Source: Ruminococcus difficilis
GTDB taxonomy: Bacteria; Bacillota_A; Clostridia; Oscillospirales; Acutalibacteraceae
Length of the DNA: 6,558 bases
Direction of reading: 5' to 3'
Assembly (NCBI RefSeq): GCF_016680995.1
Contig: NZ_JAEQMG010000080.1
Coordinates: 1 to 6,558, forward strand
Numbering within the stretch: position 1 is the stretch's first letter; every line of letters starts with the position of its first letter. This document shows, piece after piece, positions 1 to 5,490 of this stretch. The notes beneath the pieces are model-generated. The model saw only the letters and a program-made list of their open reading frames with translations, ran no database searches and was not told the DNA's origin. A program made the position numbers and the translations under genes.

Positions 1-1733
1 ATCATGGTCAGCGCCTCGATGTTGATCTGCTTGCAGTAGGTCTCAAGCTCGATCTCGTAACGTGCGCGGTACTCAGCCTCTGTTACGATCTTGTTCTTGA
101 CAAAGAGGTCGATATTCTTTCTGTCCAGGAAGTGCGCGAACGCGTCGGGCAGGGATTTGAGGTTGTAAAGGCCGCGCTTCTGAGCCTCCTCTACCCACTC
201 GTCGGCGTAGTTGTCGCCGTTGAAGATAATGCGCTGATGCTCGGTGAGCACGTTTCTGACGAGAGAACGCACGGCTATGTTGATATTCTCAGCGCCCTTG
301 AGCTCTACGTAGAACTGACTGAGCTCCTCGGCAACCATGGTGTTGAGCATGTAGTTGGGGCAGCCGATGTTGAGAGCCGAACCGAGTGCGCGGAACTCAA
401 ACTTGTTGCCGGTGAACGCAAACGGAGATGTGCGGTTGCGGTCGGAGGTGTCCTTCTTGAAGTCGGCGAGCACCTCAACGCCTGTTTCCATTCTCTCCTT
501 GCCGTGGCTCACATAGTCCTCGCCGTCGATGATAGCCTGTACCATCTCGCCGAGGTCATCGCCGAGGTAAACGGACATGATAGCGGGCGGAGCCTCGTTA
601 GCGCCGAGTCTGTGGTCGTTGCCCGCGGAAGCTACGGTAGCCCTGAGCAGATCCTGGTACTCGTCGACAGCCTTAACGACCGCCGCGAGGAAAAGCTGGA
701 AGGTAACGTTGTTCTCGGGGTGTTTTCCGGGGCTGAGCAGGTTCTCGCCGAGGTTTGTGCTGAGCGACCAGTTGTTGTGCTTGCCCGAACCGTTGACGCC
801 GGCGAAGGGCTTCTCGTGGAGCAGGCAGACAAGGCCGTGCTTTTCGGCGGTTTTCTGCATGATCTCCATTGTCAGCTCGTTGTGGTCGTTAGCAATATTC
901 GAGGTTGTGAAGATGGGAGCGAGCTCGTGCTGTGAGGGAGCAACCTCGTTGTGCTTTGTCTTTGCGAGCACGCCGAGCTTCCAGAGCTCCTCGTCGATAT
1001 CCTTCATGTATGCCGCGACGCGTGTCTTGATCGCGCCGAAGTAGTGGTCGTCAAGCTCCTGACCCTTGGGAGCCTTCGCGCCGAAGAGGGTTCTGCCCGT
1101 GAGCTTGAGATCCTCTCTCTGGTCGTAAAGCTCCTTGTCGATGAGGAAATACTCCTGCTCGGGTCCGACGGTCGTGGTGACACGGGTAACGTCGGTCTTG
1201 CCGAGAAGGTGGAGGATCTTGACCGCCTCGGTGCTCATGCGCTCCATCGAACGGAGCAGAGGAGTCTTTTTGTCGAGAACCTCGCCTGTGTAGGAACAGA
1301 ACGCGGTGGGAATATAAAGAGAGCCGTCACGTACATACGCGGGCGAGGTAGGATCCCATGTTGTATAGCCTCTCGCCTCAAACGTCGCGCGGATACCGCC
1401 GCTCGGGAACGAGGACGCGTCGGGCTCGCCCTTGATGAGCTCCTTGCCCGAGAACTCCATGATTACGCCGTCGCCGTGAGGCTGAATAAAGCTGTCGTGC
1501 TTCTCGGCGGTAACGCCCGTCATGGGCTGGAACCAGTGGGTGTAGTGGGTAGCGCCCATTTCGATTGCCCAGTCCTTCATCGCCGCCGCAACTACGTTTG
1601 CAACGCTGATATCGAGCGGCTCGCCGTCCTGAATGGTCTTTTTGAGCGCTCTGTAAGTTGATTTGGGAAGTCTCTCCTGCATTTTTTTGTCGTTGAATAC
1701 CATGCTTCCGAACATTTTGGGTACCTTAGACAT
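1..1733 (-). CDS. glnN: Type III glutamine synthetase (GSIII), 3' end cut by window edge
   Basis: This cytoplasmic enzyme joins ammonium to glutamate using ATP, giving glutamine, the entry point for nitrogen assimilation. The frame is open from the ATG at 1731-1733 to the left edge, giving 577 residues; GSIII proteins are usually about 700, so roughly the last 120 are missing. Visible signatures are THWFQPMTG (65-73, typical of GSIII), the metal-binding EQEYF (192-196), [13 protein letters not shown] (261-273), [10 protein letters not shown] (314-323), RLGANEAPP (375-383) and NRTSPFAF followed by GNKFEFR (433-448). All active-site blocks I can recognise are intact. The start is fixed by the [10 protein letters not shown]-terminus and by a Shine-Dalgarno sequence (TAGGAGA on the minus strand, 1741-1747) seven bases upstream. 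It has its own promoter and a hairpin in its leader. The long plus-strand open frames across this gene are antisense shadows. Confidence 0.97.
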   Translation of the reverse strand, partial: MSKVPKMFGSMVFNDKKMQERLPKSTYRALKKTIQDGEPLDISVANVVAAAMKDWAIEMGATHYTHWFQPMTGVTAEKHDSFIQPHGDGVIMEFSGKELIKGEPDASSFPSGGIRATFEARGYTTWDPTSPAYVRDGSLYIPTAFCSYTGEVLDKKTPLLRSMERMSTEAVKILHLLGKTDVTRVTTTVGPEQEYFLIDKELYDQREDLKLTGRTLFGAKAPKGQELDDHYFGAIKTRVAAYMKDIDEELWKLGVLAKTKHNEVAPSQHELAPIFTTSNIANDHNELTMEIMQKTAEKHGLVCLLHEKPFAGVNGSGKHNNWSLSTNLGENLLSPGKHPENNVTFQLFLAAVVKAVDEYQDLLRATVASAGNDHRLGANEAPPAIMSVYLGDDLGEMVQAIIDGEDYVSHGKERMETGVEVLADFKKDTSDRNRTSPFAFTGNKFEFRALGSALNIGCPNYMLNTMVAEELSQFYVELKGAENINIAVRSLVRNVLTEHQRIIFNGDNYADEWVEEAQKRGLYNLKSLPDAFAHFLDRKNIDLFVKNKIVTEAEYRARYEIELETYCKQINIEALTM

Positions 1734-1766
1734 AAAAAACTCTCCTAACTGATAATTTTTGTAATT

Positions 1767-1814
1767 TCAAAAAACAGGCGCCGCGGTTATTATCCGCAGC
1801 GCCTTTGCCGTCAT
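1767..1814 (-). other. Possible 15-codon leader ORF in the glnN 5' leader (speculative)
   Basis: A short frame, MTAKALRIITAAPVF, starts at an ATG at 1812-1814 and ends at a TGA at 1767-1769. It runs through the whole terminator-like hairpin and stops at the end of its T-run. The ATG lies eight bases after the -10 box, close to the expected transcription start, so it would be translated from a leaderless message; no Shine-Dalgarno site is possible. It contains no glutamine or glutamate codons, so a classical peptide attenuator that senses glutamine is not supported. A frame this short can easily arise by chance. Confidence 0.2.
1769..1804 (-). terminator. Intrinsic-terminator-like hairpin inside the glnN leader (candidate attenuator)
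   Basis: Read on the minus strand, arms GGCGC-T-GCGG and CCGC-G-GCGCC form a ten-pair GC-rich stem containing one U-G wobble, plus an outer A-U pair. The loop is the seven bases ATAATAA (1787-1793). TG and six T residues (1769-1774) follow at once. On the plus strand the wobble becomes a C-A mismatch and there is no good T-run, so the element is oriented for minus-strand transcription. It lies after the glnN promoter and before its ribosome site, with no gene upstream that it could terminate. That position points to control of glnN by premature termination, though the trigger is not visible. It could instead be a 5' stabilising stem. Confidence 0.7.
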
Positions 1815-1821
1815 TATTGTC

Positions 1822-1850
1822 AGTATATTCCCATTTATCTTTTTTGTCAA
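1822..1850 (-). promoter_or_regulatory. glnN promoter, near-consensus sigma-A type
   Basis: On the minus strand a perfect TTGACA (-35, at 1845-1850) is followed after exactly 17 bases by TATACT (-10, at 1822-1827). This is one base from the housekeeping consensus. Transcription would start near 1814-1816, giving a leader of about 82 bases that carries the hairpin and then the Shine-Dalgarno site. Such a strong core promoter in front of a tightly regulated nitrogen gene fits control acting after initiation. No sigma-54 type -24/-12 element was seen. Confidence 0.85.
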
Positions 1851-1863
1851 GCGTTTTTGCGGC

Positions 1864-1897
1864 TTGAAATTGAAGTCTGTTGATGATAGAATATAAT
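1864..1897 (+). promoter_or_regulatory. Promoter of the rlmD operon (two overlapping readings)
   Basis: Two sigma-A type pairings are possible. One is TTGAAA (1864-1869) with TAGAAT (1887-1892), spacing 17. The other is TTGAAG (1870-1875) with a perfect TATAAT (1892-1897), spacing 16. Either gives a leader of only about 17-22 bases before the ATG at 1921, just enough for the GGAGG ribosome site at 1909-1913. The -35 lies back to back with the glnN -35, so the two promoters share a small control region. Confidence 0.65.
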
Positions 1898-1920
1898 CAG
1901 AAAAGAGCGGAGGAATTTTT

Positions 1921-3087
1921 ATGGAAAAATCAACAACAGAGCGCTGCCCCGTCTACAAAAAATGCGGCGGCTGTCAGCTCGACACCGCCTATCCCGAACA
2001 GCTCGGGTTCAAACAGCGCAAGGTTGAACGCCTTCTTCGCCGTTTTTGCAAGGTCGCGCCTATTATCGGAATGGACAAGCCCTGTCATTACCGAAACAAG
2101 GTTCAGGCGGCGTTCTATACCAACAGAAGCGGCAAGATAATCTCAGGCGTGTACCAGTCCGGCACCCACCACGTTGTTGGCATTGACAGTTGCATGATTG
2201 AGGACAAGACCGCCGACAAAATAATCGTAGCCGTCCGAAAGCTGCTGCCGTCATTTAAGCTGACTACCTACAACGAGGACACAGGCAAAGGCTTTCTGCG
2301 CCATGTGCTCGTCAGACGCGGCTTTTCCACAAACGAGATCATGCTCGTGCTCGTAACGGGAACGCCTGTCTTTCCCTCAAAAAACAACTTCGTCAAGGCG
2401 ATACTCAAGCAGTTCCCCGAAATCACGACAATCGTGCAGAACGTGAACAACCTCAGCACCAACCTCGTCCTCGGCGACAGACAAAACGTGCTCTACGGCA
2501 AGGGTTATATCGAGGATGTGCTCTGCGGCTGCCGCTTCAGAATCTCACCAAAGAGCTTCTACCAGATCAACCCCGTCCAGACCGGGGTTCTGTACGGCAA
2601 GGCGATCGAGTTCGCTCAGCTCAGAGGAGATGAAACCGTGCTCGACACCTACTGCGGCATTGGTACGATCGGAATCGTCGCCGCCAAAAACGGCGCGGGC
2701 AGGGTGATCGGAGTCGAGCTTAACGGCGACGCCGTCCGCGACGCGATAACGAACGCCAAGCGCAACAGCCTGAAAAATATCCGCTTCTACAAGGGCGACG
2801 CGGGTGAGTTCATGGAATCCGCCGCCGAAGAGGAAGAGCGTCCCGACGTTGTGTTCATGGATCCGCCGAGAGCGGGCAGCAGCGAAAAATTCCTGCGCTC
2901 ACTGATAAAAATGTCGCCCGAAAGGGTCGTTTACGTAAGCTGCAACCCCGAAACCTTAGCGCGCGACCTCAGATTTCTGAGTGAAAACAGCGATTATAAG
3001 GTAAAGAAAATACAGCCTGTAGATATGTTTCCTCACACCGAACACATCGAATGCGTGGTACTGCTCACAAAGGAGGCAAAGAAATGA
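1921..3087 (+). CDS. rlmD: 23S rRNA (uracil-C5)-methyltransferase, RlmD/RumA type, lacking a TRAM domain
   Basis: This enzyme transfers a methyl group from S-adenosylmethionine to carbon 5 of a uridine in 23S rRNA. It has 388 residues. Four cysteines match the iron-sulfur cluster of RlmD in spacing: C9, C15, C18 (C-x5-C-x2-C) and C91. Next come SFYQINPVQT (212-221), the SAM-binding loop LDTYCGIGTIG (241-251), DPPRAG (314-319), the catalytic cysteine C341 in SCNPETLARD, and PHTEHIE (371-377), whose E377 is the probable general base. RlmD of E. coli and RlmCD of Bacillus carry an N-terminal TRAM RNA-binding domain; here the first cysteine is residue 9, so it is absent, as in RlmC. The x5 cysteine spacing favours RlmD over RlmC. 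The exact target (U1939, U747 or both) cannot be read from sequence. The start has a GGAGG site seven bases upstream. It is first in a three-gene operon, and its TGA overlaps the next ATG. Confidence 0.94.
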   Translation: MEKSTTERCPVYKKCGGCQLDTAYPEQLGFKQRKVERLLRRFCKVAPIIGMDKPCHYRNKVQAAFYTNRSGKIISGVYQSGTHHVVGIDSCMIEDKTADKIIVAVRKLLPSFKLTTYNEDTGKGFLRHVLVRRGFSTNEIMLVLVTGTPVFPSKNNFVKAILKQFPEITTIVQNVNNLSTNLVLGDRQNVLYGKGYIEDVLCGCRFRISPKSFYQINPVQTGVLYGKAIEFAQLRGDETVLDTYCGIGTIGIVAAKNGAGRVIGVELNGDAVRDAITNAKRNSLKNIRFYKGDAGEFMESAAEEEERPDVVFMDPPRAGSSEKFLRSLIKMSPERVVYVSCNPETLARDLRFLSENSDYKVKKIQPVDMFPHTEHIECVVLLTKEAKK

Positions 3088-3890
3088 TTATCGATACCCA
3101 TGCGCACATAGGAACGCTCCCGCCGTTTGACATGACGATTGAGCAAGTTCTCTATTCAATGGACAAATACGGAATTGACTTCACAATTCTCAGCAATATC
3201 GAAGGCGCCGAAAACGACCATCAGCAAAATCCCGTTCCGCCGCCGTACTCAAAGCCGCAGAATCAGCTCCTGCGCGAAACGATAGACGCCGTGCGTCCGT
3301 ATCCGGACAGGCTCGGAATCATGCCGTGGCTCCGTATCCAGCACGAGCTGCCCGACGAGGAATTTGTTTCACTTCTCAAGGAGAACCACGATATAATCTA
3401 CGGCATAAAGCTGCACCCGTTCCACTCGCTGACCGCTCCCGACGAGGAACGCCTTGAACCGATTTACCGCCTTGCCGCAGAATTCGAACTGCCCGTCGCG
3501 TCACATACGGGCGGCTGTGAACAGGCGATGTCGCCTCACCTCTACAACGCCGCGAAGCGCCACCCCGAGGTGAAATTCATCATGGTGCACATGGATTTGG
3601 GCACCGACAACTCCGTCGCCCTGGATTTGCTCGGCAAGCTGCCTAACCTCTACGGCGACACAACATGGGTTCCGGTGAGCACCACCGTCGAAGCGATACG
3701 CCGATACGGCAGCGAAAAAATGCTCTTCGGCACCGACAATCCGATTGACGGCAAGGACACCCTGCTCCACAACCGAACAGGAGACCGCTCGCTGTACCAG
3801 CAGTACTTCAACGAGCTCAAAGAGCTGATTTCTGCCGATGACTACGCAAATCTCATGTACAAAAACGCTCAGAGGCTGTTCGGGCTATGA
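3084..3890 (+). CDS. Amidohydrolase-family (amidohydro-rel 2) metal-dependent hydrolase
   Basis: This is a probable cytoplasmic TIM-barrel hydrolase or decarboxylase of the amidohydrolase 2 family; its substrate is unknown. It has 268 residues and no signal peptide. Residues expected to bind the metal are all present: DTHAH (4-8) at the end of the first strand, KLHPF (109-113), SHTGG with H141, VHMD with H169, and GTDNP with D218. The frame is also open upstream to an ATG at 3051, but that lies inside rlmD. The ATG at 3084 has an AAGGAGG site six bases upstream and starts directly with the family's IIDTHAH beginning, so I chose it. It overlaps the rlmD stop as ATGA and its own stop overlaps the next start the same way, so the three genes are probably translationally coupled. 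Family members act on varied aromatic and carboxylic substrates, so no reaction is assigned. Confidence 0.9.
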   Translation: MIIDTHAHIGTLPPFDMTIEQVLYSMDKYGIDFTILSNIEGAENDHQQNPVPPPYSKPQNQLLRETIDAVRPYPDRLGIMPWLRIQHELPDEEFVSLLKENHDIIYGIKLHPFHSLTAPDEERLEPIYRLAAEFELPVASHTGGCEQAMSPHLYNAAKRHPEVKFIMVHMDLGTDNSVALDLLGKLPNLYGDTTWVPVSTTVEAIRRYGSEKMLFGTDNPIDGKDTLLHNRTGDRSLYQQYFNELKELISADDYANLMYKNAQRLFGL

Positions 3891-4606
3891 TACGGCAGGA
3901 CTTCATTCCCGACCGTTTCAGGGTGCTCAGCGGAAGCATGCTCAAGCTGATCGCCGTGGTTTCGATGTTCATAGACCACGTCGGCGTGCATCTCGTTGAC
4001 CAAAGCATAATACTGCTTCAGTTCGGCACGTACAAGCTGACGCTGTACCGCCTTATGCGCGACCTCGGGCGGTTTGCATTCCCGATTTTTTGTTTCCTGC
4101 TGATTGAAGGCTTTCTGCATACGCGCAGCAAAGTCCGCTACGGAATCAGTCTTGCAGTTCTGGCGGTCATCTCGGAAATACCCTTCGACCTCGAGCACAA
4201 CGGCACGCTCTTCTATTCGGAACAGAACGTCTTTTTCACCCTGCTGCTGGGATTCCTCGGGCTGTGTGCGATCGCCCGTTTCCGCGAAAAGCCTTTATTT
4301 GCGTTTCTCTCTCTTCTCGGGCTAATGGTGGTCAGCTACTATCTGAATGCGGATTACTGGGTACAGGGCTTTGCCTTCATCATTCTGCTGTACGCCCTGC
4401 GCGAACAAAAGCTGCTGCGGATCTTCAACGCGTTTTTGCTCAACAACTTCCGCTTTGTCATGCTCGCGTTTTTGCCGATCGCGCTGTACAACGGCAAGCG
4501 CGGCTTTATCCGCGGGGCATTTCTCAAATACCTGTTCTATCTTATTTATCCGCTTCACATCTTCATAATCTATCTTATCAAGCTGAACCTCGTCGGCTTT
4601 GAATAG
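3887..4606 (+). CDS. TraX family multi-pass membrane protein
   Basis: This is an integral membrane protein of the TraX family, named after the F-plasmid protein needed for N-terminal acetylation of pilin; the role of chromosomal versions in Firmicutes is not established. It has 239 residues. Family signatures include LSGSMLKLIAVVSMFIDHVG (14-33), GRFAFPIFCFLLIEGFLHT (61-79), SEIPFDL (96-102), QNVFFTLLLG (113-122), NGKRG (202-206) and KYLFYLIYPLHI (214-225). About seven or eight hydrophobic segments span residues 16 to 233. It starts with an ATGA overlap with the hydrolase gene. The ribosome site is weak (AGAGG at 3871-3875, eleven bases away), so expression likely depends on translation of the gene before it. 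No conjugation or pilus genes are nearby, so a role in modifying some other surface molecule by acyl transfer is only a guess. A bidirectional terminator follows. Confidence 0.92.
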   Translation: MIRQDFIPDRFRVLSGSMLKLIAVVSMFIDHVGVHLVDQSIILLQFGTYKLTLYRLMRDLGRFAFPIFCFLLIEGFLHTRSKVRYGISLAVLAVISEIPFDLEHNGTLFYSEQNVFFTLLLGFLGLCAIARFREKPLFAFLSLLGLMVVSYYLNADYWVQGFAFIILLYALREQKLLRIFNAFLLNNFRFVMLAFLPIALYNGKRGFIRGAFLKYLFYLIYPLHIFIIYLIKLNLVGFE

Positions 4607-4642
4607 AAAAAACGTCCCTGATAATCAGAGACGTTTTCTTTT
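4607..4642. terminator. Bidirectional intrinsic terminator between convergent operons
   Basis: An eight-pair outer stem, AAAACGTC (4609-4616) with GACGTTTT (4630-4637), continues past one C-A mismatch into a four-pair inner stem CTGA/TCAG with a TAA loop. On the plus strand it is followed by T-rich CTTTT. On the minus strand the mismatch becomes a U-G wobble and six T residues follow. It sits between the TraX stop at 4606 and the stop of the minus-strand surface protein at 4648, so it can end both transcripts. Confidence 0.88.
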
Positions 4643-4647
4643 ACTGT

Positions 4648-5466
4648 TTACTTGTATCTTTTGCCGTTGCGCGGGGTCTTTTCCTTTTTTGCGGAAGGCT
4701 TGTAGCCGTCGTCGTAATCATCATTCGCGCGGTAATAGCCGCCCTGCGCGCTGTTGGAGCTCATTGCTGTTTTGAGCTTTCTGCGGCGCGAAACAGCCGA
4801 GGCAATCAGATAAATAAAGCCTGCGAGGCTGAGTGCGAGACATGCTGCTCCCGCAATGATGATCCAGTGACCGTTATCCTCTTTAGCGGTGTTCTGCTGA
4901 ATGAAGGTAAAGTCGCCGCTGCCGTCGTCCTCGCCTGCGGTATTACCGGCGTTTTTGAGCTTTGCCGCGATATCTCCCCAGTCGTTGGATGACAGGGTCT
5001 TGTCGTCAACCTTCTTGTCCTTTGTATCGTAGAGCGCCGCTGACGGTGCTGTACTCTGAGGGGGCTGATAGCTCTGGCCGCCGCCGACATATACGTCCTG
5101 CGGGCTGCTGAAAACATTGCCGTCGCTGTCGACCCAGCCTGAGCCGTTGTTGCCTGTACCGCCGCCGGTATTGTCACCGGTATTTCCGCCGGTGTTGCCT
5201 CCGGTATTGCCTCCGGTGTTGCCTCCGTCGTCATAGGGCTCGGGATTGTACGGATCGGGATTATACGGCGGATCTGTTACCACAGGTTCGGGCTCGACCG
5301 GCATATCGGGATATGTCGGTTCGGGCTCGGGATTGTACGCGGGCTCGGTGTAACCGGGATCGGGATTAGGCTCGACGTCCTCGGCGTAAACCGAGATTGC
5401 GCCGAACGCGCTGAACAGGAATACTGCAGTCAGAATAGCTGCGATTACTTTTGTATGTCTGCCCAT
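4648..5466 (-). CDS. Secreted membrane-anchored protein with Pro-rich stalk and Gly-Asn-Thr repeats, function unknown
   Basis: I do not recognise a named function. The 272-residue product starts with a signal peptide: a basic start, a hydrophobic core at about 6-26, and probable cleavage after VYA (28). Residues 31-79 are rich in Pro, Glu, Asp and Tyr (units such as EPEP, YNPDP, YNPEP) and look like an extended stalk. Residues 81-104 are GGNT-type repeats. A region at about 158-191, with SNDWGDIAAKL and later FTFIQQN, is less repetitive and may be a small conserved segment. One membrane helix (about 201-225) is followed by RRRK and a basic cytoplasmic tail of roughly 47 residues. This predicts an outward-facing N-terminal part and an inward C-terminus. 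There is no LPXTG sorting signal. The start is fixed by an AAAAGGAGGT ribosome site (5471-5480). It lies 24 bp after the foldase-like gene, with no promoter visible between them. Confidence 0.87.
   Translation of the reverse strand: MGRHTKVIAAILTAVFLFSAFGAISVYAEDVEPNPDPGYTEPAYNPEPEPTYPDMPVEPEPVVTDPPYNPDPYNPEPYDDGGNTGGNTGGNTGGNTGDNTGGGTGNNGSGWVDSDGNVFSSPQDVYVGGGQSYQPPQSTAPSAALYDTKDKKVDDKTLSSNDWGDIAAKLKNAGNTAGEDDGSGDFTFIQQNTAKEDNGHWIIIAGAACLALSLAGFIYLIASAVSRRRKLKTAMSSNSAQGGYYRANDDYDDGYKPSAKKEKTPRNGKRYK
5155..5226 (-). repeat. Tandem 12-bp in-frame repeat encoding GGNT units
   Basis: Five 12-base units, plus a sixth degenerate one, encode GGNT x4, GDNT and GGGT within the surface protein. On the minus strand the first and third units are identical (GGAGGCAACACC) and the second differs by one base; later units drift at third codon positions and then at the amino-acid level. 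Because each unit is a multiple of three, slippage would change linker length without breaking the frame. Confidence 0.9.
5227..5376 (-). repeat. Low-complexity Pro/Glu/Asp/Tyr-rich coding region
   Basis: This stretch encodes residues 31-80 of the surface protein. It is built from imperfect units such as NPDP, EPEP, YNPDP and YNPEP, which give a repeated CGGGATTG/CGGGCTCG pattern on the plus strand. The units are too diverged for exact tandem copies. The expected structure is an extended, acidic, wall-spanning stalk. Confidence 0.7.
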
Positions 5467-5490
5467 AAAAACCTCCTTTTGAAAGGTCTG

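Noticed and set aside
132..1661. Two long plus-strand open frames (about 267 and 236 codons)
   Set aside because: They lie wholly antisense to glnN, whose product has all the glutamine synthetase motifs. Their long openness follows from its codon bias, and neither translation resembles a known protein.
1756..1773. Second inverted repeat TTTTTG-TAATTT-CAAAAA in the glnN leader as an antiterminator
   Set aside because: It is a weak AT-rich stem pairing the T-run with sequence made only after the termination point, so it cannot prevent termination. Its hexaloop does not show the ANTAR A1/G4 pattern.
3051..3083. An 11-residue upstream extension of the amidohydrolase
   Set aside because: The strong AAGGAGG site sits within this extension and points to the ATG at 3084, which starts directly with the family's IIDTHAH motif.
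3501..4558. Minus-strand open frames of 78-109 codons opposite the hydrolase and TraX genes
   Set aside because: They are antisense to well-supported genes, lack convincing ribosome sites and translate to low-complexity, Gln- or His-rich sequence.
3887..4606. TraX gene as a sign of a conjugative element
   Set aside because: TraX-family proteins are common on Firmicutes chromosomes, and no relaxase, coupling protein, pilus gene, integrase or attachment repeat is present in the window.
4806..5234. A 142-codon minus-strand frame with ATPEAIPEATP-like repeats
   Set aside because: It is a frame-shifted reading of the Pro-rich and GGNT-coding repeats of the surface protein, so the repetition is inherited from the DNA.
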